Source: Cytidiella melzeri
Taxonomy: Eukaryota > Basidiomycota > Agaricomycetes > Polyporales > Irpicaceae
Length of the DNA stretch: 64,000 nt
NCBI GenBank assembly: GCA_022592445.1
Contig: JABYQR010000087.1
Location: 1-64,000, forward strand
Direction: 5' to 3'
Of the stretch, positions 55,118 through 64,000 are shown in pieces (positions within the stretch are counted from its first letter, which is position 1; the number at the start of each line of letters is the position of its first letter). The position numbers were made by a program, and so were the translations under genes. The notes below the pieces were generated by a model. That model was not told the origin of the DNA and ran no database searches. It saw only the letters and a program-made list of their open reading frames with translations.

Positions 55118-57029
55118 TTAGTCCTGGCTTTCCAATTCCTTCCTAATCCTCTCCCGCACCTCTCGCAAACCGCCTCCTTCTGGCTTCACCCGCCTGGGCG
55201 ACCTCGTCCGCAGCTCGTCTGCACTATCAAGCTTGCCTCGGATCCGTCCAGGACTGCTCGGCGTTTTCGTCGGACTCTCGTCTCCCGGCCCTGGAGTAGC
55301 AGGAGCTACAGAAGGCGCAGGCATCTCGAGCCACTCCTCGTTCGCAATATCCAGCTTCTTCAAGAAGAACGGACACAGCGACACGAGCAAGTCAAGCGAC
55401 TCTTGCGCTTCAGCGGATGATATCGGAACGGGAGACGACTTGATGACAGCACCCGCGACCTCCGAAGATGGGAGTGCGCGGCGTTTGCGTTTGCTGGGGG
55501 TGGATGTCACTGAGCCTGTCGGGTTGGAGAATAACATCCAGACGCTTTCTGCGACACCGCTGAGCCGCCCGAGGAGACACCGCCGGCGCATCTCTTCCTG
55601 GCTGAGTTTAAGTAGCGCGTCTTTGGACATGCCAGGTTTCTTGCTACCGAAAGGAGAGGCTTTGGTAGGTGTAGCTGATGTTAGGGAGCGTTGGCGTATA
55701 CGCTCGTAAAGCGCGGCTCGACGCGAACTTGAGGGGGTTTCGGGGGCAGTAACAGCGTGTGGGCCACGCTGGTGTACAGGCGTAGAAGGAACGGAAGAAG
55801 ATGATGATGAAGAGGGGGTATCTGAGAATGAGGTAGAAGGTGTCCGGAGAGAGGTAGGCGTAGAAAAATCGTCAAAGAGGTTACGACGAGATGAAGGTGT
55901 TTGAGGGAATAAAATAGAGCTCTTGGTAGGACTGCTAGCTCTGCTCGAAGGCGTGACCGGGAAGGGAACTGCGAATTCGCGTAGCGGTCGTTTACTAGGT
56001 AATTTGGAAGGAGATGCCGCGAATGGGCTAGGTGATGTGGGTGTCGCAAGTATGGAAGCCGAAGCGGGAGACTTTGGTGAAGAGGAGGCGAGCAGTCGAG
56101 TGAGTGTGGAAGGTTGCCTTGGGGTCGGCAGGGAGGGAAGCAAGGCCATGGGAATGGTAGGGACGGCATCAACGAACCGATGTAACTTAAGTACTTGCCA
56201 TGAGTATGAGGAAATGGTTGAGTTATGGTGGAACGTACCTCTACCCAGTTCTCGAGTTTCCGTAGAAACTCCTTTCGGCGGTCTTCGCTGGTTGCAGTCC
56301 ATCGTGCAACAGCAGCCATACCACCGCCCATGTCCTTGTCTATATCCATTTCGACTTCAATTCCAATACCGTATGCTGGGACGCGTGATCCTGCAGATTT
56401 AGAGAAGTGGGTCGTTTGTGTGATGACGAATCCCATTGAACCACGCGTCCAATCCTTCGAGGATGAAGGGGCGGGCTTCTCGTCGAGGAAAGGATTGTCA
56501 TCATCTTCTGTGGGAGCCTTAGACGTGGCTTTCGAGTCTGATACATTGGCTTTAGTATTGGTTGACAATAGAGGTTTTCCGTCCCACTCCCACAGCCAAC
56601 AGAGACGTCTCAAGTCATCAATATCGAACTTTGTCCTCAACCCGCTGTACGTGCCGAGGGAGAGGTGGTTGAGAACATTACGGACAACACCCGTTTCGGA
56701 AGACGGAGACATGGCGCCTGTGGCGAGTGCATGTGAAAGAGCGTGCTGCAAAGCAGTTTGTATCGTAAGGAGGCGGTTGAGGTGTTGTGGTAAAGGTATC
56801 GCAGGTGGTGGCGCAAACGGGCCCTTGCCGTTCACGGTTTTACGGGTAACCGTTGCGGGAGGAGTAGGGAGTCTGAGATAGTCTTATATAAGTCGTCGCA
56901 ATACAGTTAACATCATCGAACTACGTACTCTGTTCTGAGCCGCTTGGGGGTAAGCAGATTATCGTCGTCCTCTGGCAAGGTGCGCTTCTTCCTAGGCGAG
57001 ACACGCAAGGCAGTATACAGGTCAGACAT
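55118..57029 (-). CDS. CDT1: DNA replication licensing factor CDT1
   Basis: Loads MCM2-7 at origins with ORC and Cdc6. N-terminus [20 protein letters not shown] with LTPKRLRTE carries basic CDK-type sites. The central fold ([75 protein letters not shown]) is the winged helix matching the geminin-binding region in animals. A Ser/Thr/Pro-rich linker follows, then the MCM-binding C-terminal winged helix: [45 protein letters not shown], and [20 protein letters not shown]. The order fits CDT1. Three exons; the Met at 57029 was chosen because it begins the conserved stretch. Two ACGCGT boxes lie upstream. Confidence 0.85.
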
Positions 57030-58432
57030 GCCAACTTCGTTATAACGCGTCAAGATGATCGAGGAAGGGTGTGCAAGATGCCAGAGGGTGAGAATGGGTG
57101 AAGGCAATGAGGAGAGGTTGAAATGACCTGGCGGCAATTGATGTTCAACGCGAGCAATTAGAACATTCCCACGGTACGCGCTTTCAATCTCCGACCTGAC
57201 TCTAACTTTGAGGAATTCGGCGTGGCTTGCAACCCACTACCAAAATGAGTGCACAGATGCAGCATTAAAGACTCATGTTGGGTTATAGAGGAGTACTCGT
57301 GGGGATAAACGCGTCCAGGCCATCGAAAACGCGCGTATTGGCCCCTCTGCCGCGTTTGAGGCGCCGATTGGATTAGTCGCGGGCGCTCCAAAAGTGATTT
57401 AGCGTACTCAGCTTGCGTCGTCGTTCAAGAACATTTGAACAAGAATACTACACCGTCGCGGTCTCTAATATCCATGTTTCTCGAGTAAGACAACTTCCAT
57501 CGTATTTAGGGGAGGGTCGTTCGCAGTCAAGCTTGCAGGTGCGCGAAAGTTAGCTCTCCGCTACTATCACTAAGACCTCTATAATTCCTACCCAATTGCA
57601 AGGTGTGCTGCGAGGTTGCTTTCCTGTGTATGCGCTGAAGTGTTGCATGACATCGACCGGCCGCCCTAGCTGCTCATGGACTTGTCTCCCCAGATTTTGC
57701 CACTGCCCTCATACGTCCTCCTGTCAAGTAGGCGGTGCTGACATCAGTTATCGGACGCAAACCGCAAACCTTGCGAACAATCGATGATCGCGTCTCCCGC
57801 AAGGGTCCAATGATTAGTCTGTAAGTTCGAGAGTTTCACTGAAGCCAATTTGCAAAGTAGATCTGCTGTGTAGCGAGCGTTATGCACATTCACGACACAG
57901 GTAAGGACCTCAATTGAAATCCAACTTTGAATCGTATTATCTGCTTCAGATAGCTTTGTCGAGTCAGCCGTCACTGCATGCCCAGATTTTCAACCTTTAT
58001 CCACTCTTGGCATGACCGTTCTTGTGAATCCGCCTGGCGAGGGTGAACGGTGCGGATTCTCCATACTCTGACTCAACCAGTAATAACATTTCCTCCCACA
58101 GACCATTGTGCTGTGCCAGAACAGAAAGGGCAACAGGAGTTTCATGTTTCGGCAAACTCGTGGCCGGGCTATCCGAGATCTTGTGCTTTGGTGGCGATAA
58201 GTGCAGCGTTTCGGTTTCTTTTTAAGGTCGCCCAATGGAGCTGGAGCTGCGCTGACACACACGCACCGCATAGCCCTAGGAGGGTGACCGTGTGTCTCAG
58301 CGTTTGATCTCATAAAAAGCACTGCAAGTGCTGTTTCAATCCAGTTTTGAATTAGTTTCCGGTGGACCCACAGCCGCCAGGTCTTCGTATATACGCTCAA
58401 AGTATGGCTTTGTGCCACCCAAACTTTGCACC
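57030..58432. other. Divergent intergenic region CDT1/P450, about 1.4 kb
   Basis: Contains ACGCGT at 57045-57050 and 57309-57314 plus CG-rich sequence and a CCAAT on the minus strand near 57370, plausible CDT1 promoter elements. The half nearer the P450 has small ORFs only. Confidence 0.5.
57309..57314. promoter_or_regulatory. MCB-like ACGCGT element upstream of CDT1
   Basis: ACGCGT 280 bp upstream of the CDT1 start; another copy at 57045-57050 is 16 nt upstream. MBF binds such sites in G1/S genes of fungi. Confidence 0.45.
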
Positions 58433-60569
58433 ATGCTATCCACCCTCTCTCTGGTCGACATCTTAGCTGGTGGATGCGTGGTTTACATCCTTCGTAAACT
58501 ATTGTCACAAAATCAACTTTGCCGTCTTCCTCCAGGCCCTACAGGGCTTCCTCTTATCGGCAACCTATTGGATCTACCTGCTGGTCAGGAGTGGGAGACG
58601 TACGAACGCTGGAGCAAGATTTATGGTATGTGCATCGTTAGAAAGTATCCACTTGTTGCCAACTCACATTGTATAGGCGACATCATGTCTATTCAGGTTT
58701 TGGGTCAGCCGCTCATAATTTTGAGCTCACCGAAGGTGGCCACCGACATTCTGGACAAACGTAGCACTGTCTACTCGGATAGGCCCCGATTCGAGATGGC
58801 TGGCGAGATCGTGGGTTTCGCCAAGTCGCTAGCGCTGGTGAACTACGGTGAACGTTGGCGCACTTACCGTCGAATGTTCAAAGAATGCATAGGTTCCACC
58901 AGAGGAGCACTCAAGCGACATATGCCTCTAATGGAGCATTCTGCTCGCGACTTCCTCCTGCGTACTCTCCATGAGCCGGAGTATTTACGTGACCACCTTC
59001 GTCGGTGAGCTTGATCACATCAGAGTCTTGACGATGTCGTGTTGAAGGCACTTTAGGATGGCGAGCGCCACCATCTTCTCGATTGCATACGGCTACAAAG
59101 TTCAAGAAGGCGACGATAGGTTTTTGAACCTCGCTGACCAAGTAACCGACGACTTTGTCGAGGTTTGCGCCCCTGGCGCATTCCTGGTGGACGTATTTCC
59201 GTGGTGCAAGTATCTGTTCATCCCTTTCATCATCTACATGCAGCTGCTTACGCGCATGACACACAGTGGTGTATGCACCATCCTGGTTCCCAGGGACTGG
59301 GTGGCAGCGAAAGGGCCAGCGATTCAGGAGAAACCTTATGATCTCTACAGACGAACCTTTTGAGTGGACAAAAACTCAGATGGTGAATAATTTACATGTA
59401 CCTCGCAGTGAAAGTTGCTAACTAGAAGATTGCCAACTATGAAAGGCTATAGGAGCTGCCCTTCCGAGCTTTACCCTAGACGGCTTAGAAGCAGGCGGTC
59501 CTTCTGCAGATAACGAGGACTACGTGAAATTTGCGGCGATGTCTCTCACAACAGGTATGTGCTATATTTGCCCTCCCGGTCTTCTCATATAATCCTCATC
59601 TACTTTGCCGGACATATAGGGGGGTCAGATACTGTAAGCTGGCTGCGTACCGAATCATGCGCTGCTGGTTGTTGATACTGCAATGTTTCAGGTTGTGTCT
59701 GCACTATGCTCTTTCTTCTTAGCAATGACATTATATCCGGACGTCCAGAAAAAGGTGCAGGCGGAAATCGACGCAGTTGTCGGAAACGGAAGGTTGCCGA
59801 CGGTCGAACAGGACTGGGACTATCTACCTTACGTGCGTGCGGTATGCAAGGAAGTTCTGCGCTGGATGCCCGTTGCGCCTATGGGTGTGTTCCTTTTGCA
59901 GTCATATCAAATGTTTTTAGTCATGTTCTGACATCGAGGTGGACAGCTCTTCCTCATCGTTCAACTGAGGACGATGTTTACGAAAACTACTACATACCCA
60001 AAGGCTCCATTGTGCTGGTGAACAGCTGGTGCGTAAGACTAGACTGACACGAACGAGACGAGAATACTAGTACTGATTAGGAGTGCGCCTACGCAGGAAA
60101 ATTCTGCATGACCCTGAGATTTACCACAACCCTACACAGTTCATCCCCGAACGATTCATCGCCAAGCCTGGGTACACTCCAGAGGCAGATCCTGCGTCTT
60201 TCGCGTTTGGTTACGGAAGGAGGTAGGTTATGATTACTGTAACAAGTTTGAGTAATATACTAATTAACCACCAACATAGAGCGTGCCCTGGTTCCCACGT
60301 TGCAGAAACGACGATCTTCTTGTGCGCGGCAACCTCGTTGGCCGTGTTTGATGTTCAACCGACCGTGAAGGACGGTAAGCCCGTTCTTCCCATCCCAAGC
60401 TCTGCTCCAGGAGTTATTAGGTACGAGCTGTTAGCCGACTCCGTGCGTGGTTCATTTATGCACCTCACATGGTTCGTCTTTTAGTCACCCGCTGCCTTTC
60501 GAGTGCGACGTCGCACCGAGATCCGCCAAGGCCAAAGCTCTCATCAAACAAGTTAACGAGGTAGAATAA
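58433..60569 (+). CDS. Cytochrome P450 monooxygenase
   Basis: Microsomal P450 of the type abundant in wood- and litter-decay basidiomycetes. MLSTLSLVDILAGGCVVYIL anchor; the hinge LPPGPTGLPLIGNLLDLP; GDIMSIQVLGQPLIILSS; the C-helix GERWRTYRRMFKEC; VFPWLVYAPSWFPG with GWQRKGQRFRRNL rebuilt across a GC-AG intron (59206-59266); an I-helix region TGGSDT; the ExxR motif EVLRW (written KEVLRWMPVAP); LPHRSTEDDVYENYYIPKG; the PERF segment (FIPERFI) and heme loop FAFGYGRRACPGSH with the Cys ligand. A last intron joins APGVIS to HPLPFECDVAPRS, ending QVNEVE. About 500 residues. No frameshift is needed. Subfamily and substrate cannot be assigned. A sugar transporter follows on the other strand. Confidence 0.88.
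59206..59266 (+). other. GC-AG intron in the P450 gene
   Basis: The donor reads T|GCAAGT, the typical strong GC-AG donor, and the acceptor is CACACAG. Only this 61-nt excision joins VFPW-L to VYAPSWFPGTG in frame; GT donors nearby break the frame. Confidence 0.75.
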
Positions 60570-60670
60570 CCTGAATGAAAGCGTAGCGATGATTCTTCCG
60601 ATGGATGCATATGATGATTGGTGTATAATACACACATGATTGTTTGTAGCATTACGACCCTTGCATGACG

Positions 60671-63115
60671 CTATGAGTTCTCCGCCCCATGTTCGCGCTT
60701 CTCACTAGCTGGCGAAATGCCAAGGATCTCATCTGCCTCCAACGTGCCCGCAGCAGGTACGTCTTTTCGCAAAGACACTGTCACAGGAGATACGCCTTCC
60801 TTGTAAGCCATGGCAAAAATGACATCCATGTCTGAAGATTGTCGTCTGGATATGGTCCGTGAGCCAAATGAGAAAATGCTTACCTTCTAGCGACCGGCCG
60901 GCGGTTTCGGGGAAGAACCAGTACACGATGGGTATGATGAAAGCGTTCAGCGAGGCGAAGACTGTGATTGGCACTGAGTCAATATGGGAAATCTCAAACA
61001 TCGCAAATTTGTACAAACCAATGTAGGTACGCCAGCCGATATTGTTGAAGGCAGGGCCGGTGACCATCACGACCATGAAGTTGAAAATCCAGTTACTGGC
61101 TGTAGCCAAGGCATTCGCCGGAGCTCTGATTCGCAAACCGACAATCTCAGCAGGCTGGAAATCATTGGTAGCGTTGTGAGAAGGCTGTAGCTAGTAAAAC
61201 AAGAAGTCTTACGTATAGCCACGTCATTCCCAACCATCCGATTGCGAAAAAAGAGTTGAACACGAACAGCATGACCGAGGACACCACTTGAGTCGCTGCA
61301 GTGTCGATGCTGCCAAGGATTGCCAGGAGGATCATTGTCAGTGTTTGGCCGACTGAACCGAATAGCATGAGTTTACGGCGGCCGACTCGGTCAATGAGGA
61401 AGATCGCGACGAGACTAGCCATGAAGTATTCTGTGCCGTTACACGCGGCGATGATACGTGAGTCGACGTCCCCAAGACCCAAACGTTCGAATAGTAGTGT
61501 CTATTTTTCCAGGTCAGTAGATTCCCCCATCGCTGTTAGTTAAATTGTATGCATACGGCGTAACTGAAAAGACGGTTAGTGTTTACAAACAACTTTCATG
61601 CGATGTGTAAGCTTACTAGGTGATGATGTTGATACCGGTGATCTGCTGGAAGCATTGGATGACCATGCCCAACGTGGCACGCCTCAAGTTCTGATTTGGC
61701 CCGCCTGTGAATAATTCCTTGAGAGAAGATTTGCCTGCGGAGCTTCGTGCCTCTACAGCCACTGCTTCCTTGATACCCAAATATGTCTGCTGCACAGACG
61801 GTTCTGTATAAGGCTTGTCTTCAAGTGCACAAATGACAGCTAGAGCTTCAGCGTTGCGGCCCTGCTTTGCCAGCCTGTAGTGCAAACATGTTGGCACCTT
61901 TTACACAAGCTGGCAGCGTTCAAACATACCATCTGGGCGATTCAGGAAGCTATCATATACGAGCCTTTAGCTTATTAGCGCGCAAGAGCGCGTAGTACTC
62001 ACGAAGCAGATGCCGACTATCATAATGATAGCGAAAATAATCTGGATCGCAATCGGTACTCGCCATTGCGCAGAAGATCCTGACGCCCAAAACCTAGAGA
62101 AAGAGGTCAGCGACATTCAAAGCTCTTGAAGGACTTGGGACTTGCAATGCGAAGTCTATCCACTGCTCGCAATATGTGTTAGTGAGCTCGTACAAGTTAG
62201 ACAAAAGAAATTTTATATGCGTACGTAACTGTTCGATGATTAACGCTTGAACTACACAAACAACATGCGATGCACTCACGAAACCATGATACCAAACGTG
62301 ATGAGACTTCCTTCCAGCATGATAAAACTTCCTCGACTCGAAGCTGGAGAACATTCAGCATGGTACGAAGGTACAGTGGACGTCTGAAGAGCACGTATAT
62401 CAGGAAGTTTCCCAATGTAAGTAGATTTGACCGACGTTGAGCCCATTGCCGAGACCCGTTATAATGCGCGCAACTACCAGTTGGGCATAGCTGAAAGATG
62501 TTGCTTGCAATATTGCGCCAATAATCATGATGATGCCGCCAGTAACGATAGTTCTGCGACGACCGATGCGATCGCCGACCCATAAATTGGACAGCGCACC
62601 AGTGAGACAGCCAATTTCCTGAGAAAAGCGTCAGTCAGGTGCAGACCAAGATGATATACTTGATCACCACTTACATATACTGCCACCACAAAACTTTGAA
62701 GAGTGGCATGATTCGATGGTTCACTCGAGTCCACCACCACCTGCGGGAACACCTTCTCGAACTATGTGGAACAGCGGTCAGCACATGATCGTGTCTTCGA
62801 ACGTAAACGTTCTCACCTGCCCTGCAGTCAATAAGGCAGACATTACTCCCTGATCATAGCTGAAAATACACAGTCAGTATTCGTAGCCACCTTCGTAAGC
62901 GATCACCAGGCATACCCAAACAGGGTGAACCCGGTCCCCGCCACAAAAGCCAATGCTGCGGTGAGTTTACGTCCTCGAAGGCGTAGAGGAGGCGCCGCAG
63001 CCTGTAGCTCGCCGTGGCCTACAACCTCCCTACGTTGTGGCATTTCATTGATTTTGGCGCGTTCGTTGGAATTAGAGCTGGAGTCGGTGTGCGTGGTAGA
63101 TGTATGAGTAGCCAT
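60671..63115 (-). CDS. MFS sugar transporter (sugar porter family)
   Basis: Twelve-helix hexose/pentose-type porter. A cytosolic N-terminus of about 50 residues leads to GRKLTAALAFVAGTGFTLFG and a Tyr-Asp-Gln-Gly turn rebuilt across an intron. Hallmarks: GDRIGRRRTIV (motif A), LVVARIITGLGNGLNVSTVP, SPASSRGSFIMLEG, FLPESPRWL, CFQQITGINIITYYATLLFE, FLIDRVGRRKLMLFGS, YPAEIVGLRIRAPANALATA, and PETAGRSLE in place of the usual PETKG. The tail ends EKREHGAENS. Numerous small introns. The N-terminal half (61900-62800) is broken into short exons and its joins are less certain. Substrate cannot be set from sequence. Confidence 0.85.
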
Positions 63116-63757
63116 CGCGTGAGTGCGCGTAGGGGATGGCGAAGATGGGAATGTAACCTCGATGTCGGACGCAGGTTGAATATTGAATTCTGACCACCTA
63201 GCTTCTTCTGCTTTATATGGCCTCCAGGATTACCAACAAGTTCACACCTTCGTAGAAGAACCCCGTGGGGCTCCACAACCACGTACTGATATCCGGTCCG
63301 ATAAAGTCTCGTGAGTCGTGAAACTCTTGAGTTGTCTCGTACCGCATTGCGAAGGTGACCCTAGGGTGTTACCGTAATGTAGACTTCCACGTGCGATCGC
63401 CCCAGTAAAACCAAGAGATATGCTTTGAGTGTCACATTCCTGAGACTGACCACGAGTTGTTGTCCTGCGAAGGGTTTCACTGACCCGCATTCACCGTTCG
63501 TGGAGTGCCGACATCGACAACAGCCATGTTGGGCACGCTATGTCATTCCGAGATTTCCGATGTATTTGCACTCGCACCTGACAAGATAAGTATTCTAGCG
63601 GTAACATGGATATAATTTAGTCACGTTGAAAAGGAATCAACCTTAGCGAATGGTCGTAGAGAGTAGAGAGAGCATGAGTAACGCTCTCGGAGCGGTCTGA
63701 TGATTGAGGACCTAGGGACAGACATCCGTAATAGTATGAAACATCGCAAATTGATCT
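63116..63757. other. Intergenic region
   Basis: Lies 5' of the sugar transporter and 3' of the p24 gene. A short minus-strand ORF at 63242-63490 has no support. Nothing else was seen. Confidence 0.5.
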
Positions 63758-64000
63758 CTAGAAGGCACGTTTCACTTCGAAGAATGACTACAAGAGTTGT
63801 GAGCATATGTAGGAGGAGAATGAGAGAGGAACGCCGTACCTTGAGGTAGTATACCTGCCATGCCACCACCACAAACAGAATGACGAACTGGGCAACGGAC
63901 CACCATTTCACTCGTTCGTTCGTGGATTCCGCAGTATTCCGATGTGTTCGTTCTCGGACGACAATGTACTCTTGCTCGTCCTTGACCGACAAGAGTCCAC
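63758..64000 (-). CDS. p24/EMP24 family cargo receptor, C-terminal part, cut by window edge
   Basis: Only the end is present: VKDEQEYIVVRERTHRNTAE, then STNERVKWWSVAQFVILFVV, the luminal coiled coil and single membrane helix (VILFVVVAWQVYYLK); an intron joins the cytosolic tail SFFEVKRAF. The RxxxHRxTAESTNxRVxWW block and the FF plus basic residues of the tail (COPII/COPI signals) are typical of p24 proteins, which cycle between ER and Golgi and select GPI-anchored cargo. Closest to the Erv25/p24-delta type, though the tail lacks a perfect KKxx. The 5' end lies beyond 64000. Confidence 0.85.

Noticed and set aside
59200..59365. Frameshift in the P450
   Set aside because: Explained by the GC-AG intron; the conserved WFPGTGWQRK frame follows directly.
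58433..63115. Secondary-metabolite cluster
   Set aside because: A P450 next to a sugar transporter, without a backbone enzyme or a cluster regulator, is too little evidence.
1..64000. CRISPR arrays, operons or bacterial gene transfer
   Set aside because: Every confident gene is eukaryotic and intron-bearing; no spaced repeats of CRISPR type were seen.

Overview
The window is nuclear DNA from a filamentous basidiomycete, most likely an Agaricomycete. Genes lie close together on both strands and are cut by many introns of about 50-60 nt, often with a CTGAC-type branch point. One gene encodes a DUF6534 membrane protein, a family I know from mushroom-forming fungi. I see no prokaryotic features, no CRISPR array and no intact transposon. 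Gene models were built by hand by joining frames at GT..AG sites (and one GC..AG site); protein ends are firmer than every internal splice.

Layout. 1-5.7 kb: a WIPI/PROPPIN autophagy protein (runs off the left edge) head to head with EMC3, then NCS-1/frequenin and a Cys/His-rich protein of unknown function. 5.9-12 kb: a Slh1/ASCC3-type Ski2-like helicase with a degenerate, truncated second cassette. 12-14 kb: a kynurenine-type aminotransferase. 14-17.9 kb: gene-poor, with small repeats. 17.9-24.5 kb: a ferric reductase and a large ankyrin-DysF-FYVE-C2HC-RING protein whose FYVE motif needs a 3-nt microexon. 24.7-31 kb: an acidic unknown protein, PI31 and the splicing helicase PRP5. 31-36 kb: a tentative basic protein and a DHA1-type MFS transporter. 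36-47 kb: NSP1, a tRNA-Cys, the DUF6534 protein, SUS1 and NUP82/NUP88. 47-51 kb: proteasome genes PRE10 (alpha), RPN12 (lid) and PRE3 (beta1). 51-57 kb: a putative mitochondrial protein, a Gfo/Idh/MocA oxidoreductase and CDT1. 58-64 kb: a cytochrome P450, a sugar transporter and the 3' end of a p24 cargo receptor.

Two neighbourhoods look functionally coherent. NSP1, SUS1 and NUP82 act at or near the nuclear pore and lie within 11 kb. PRE10, RPN12 and PRE3 lie within 3.5 kb, and PI31, a proteasome regulator, is 20 kb away. The NUP82/PRE10 and RPN12/PRE3 pairs share short divergent promoters with palindromic ACGCGT sites. The most unusual observation is the 3-nt microexon at 23639-23641, which supplies one histidine of the PI3P-binding signature of the FYVE domain.
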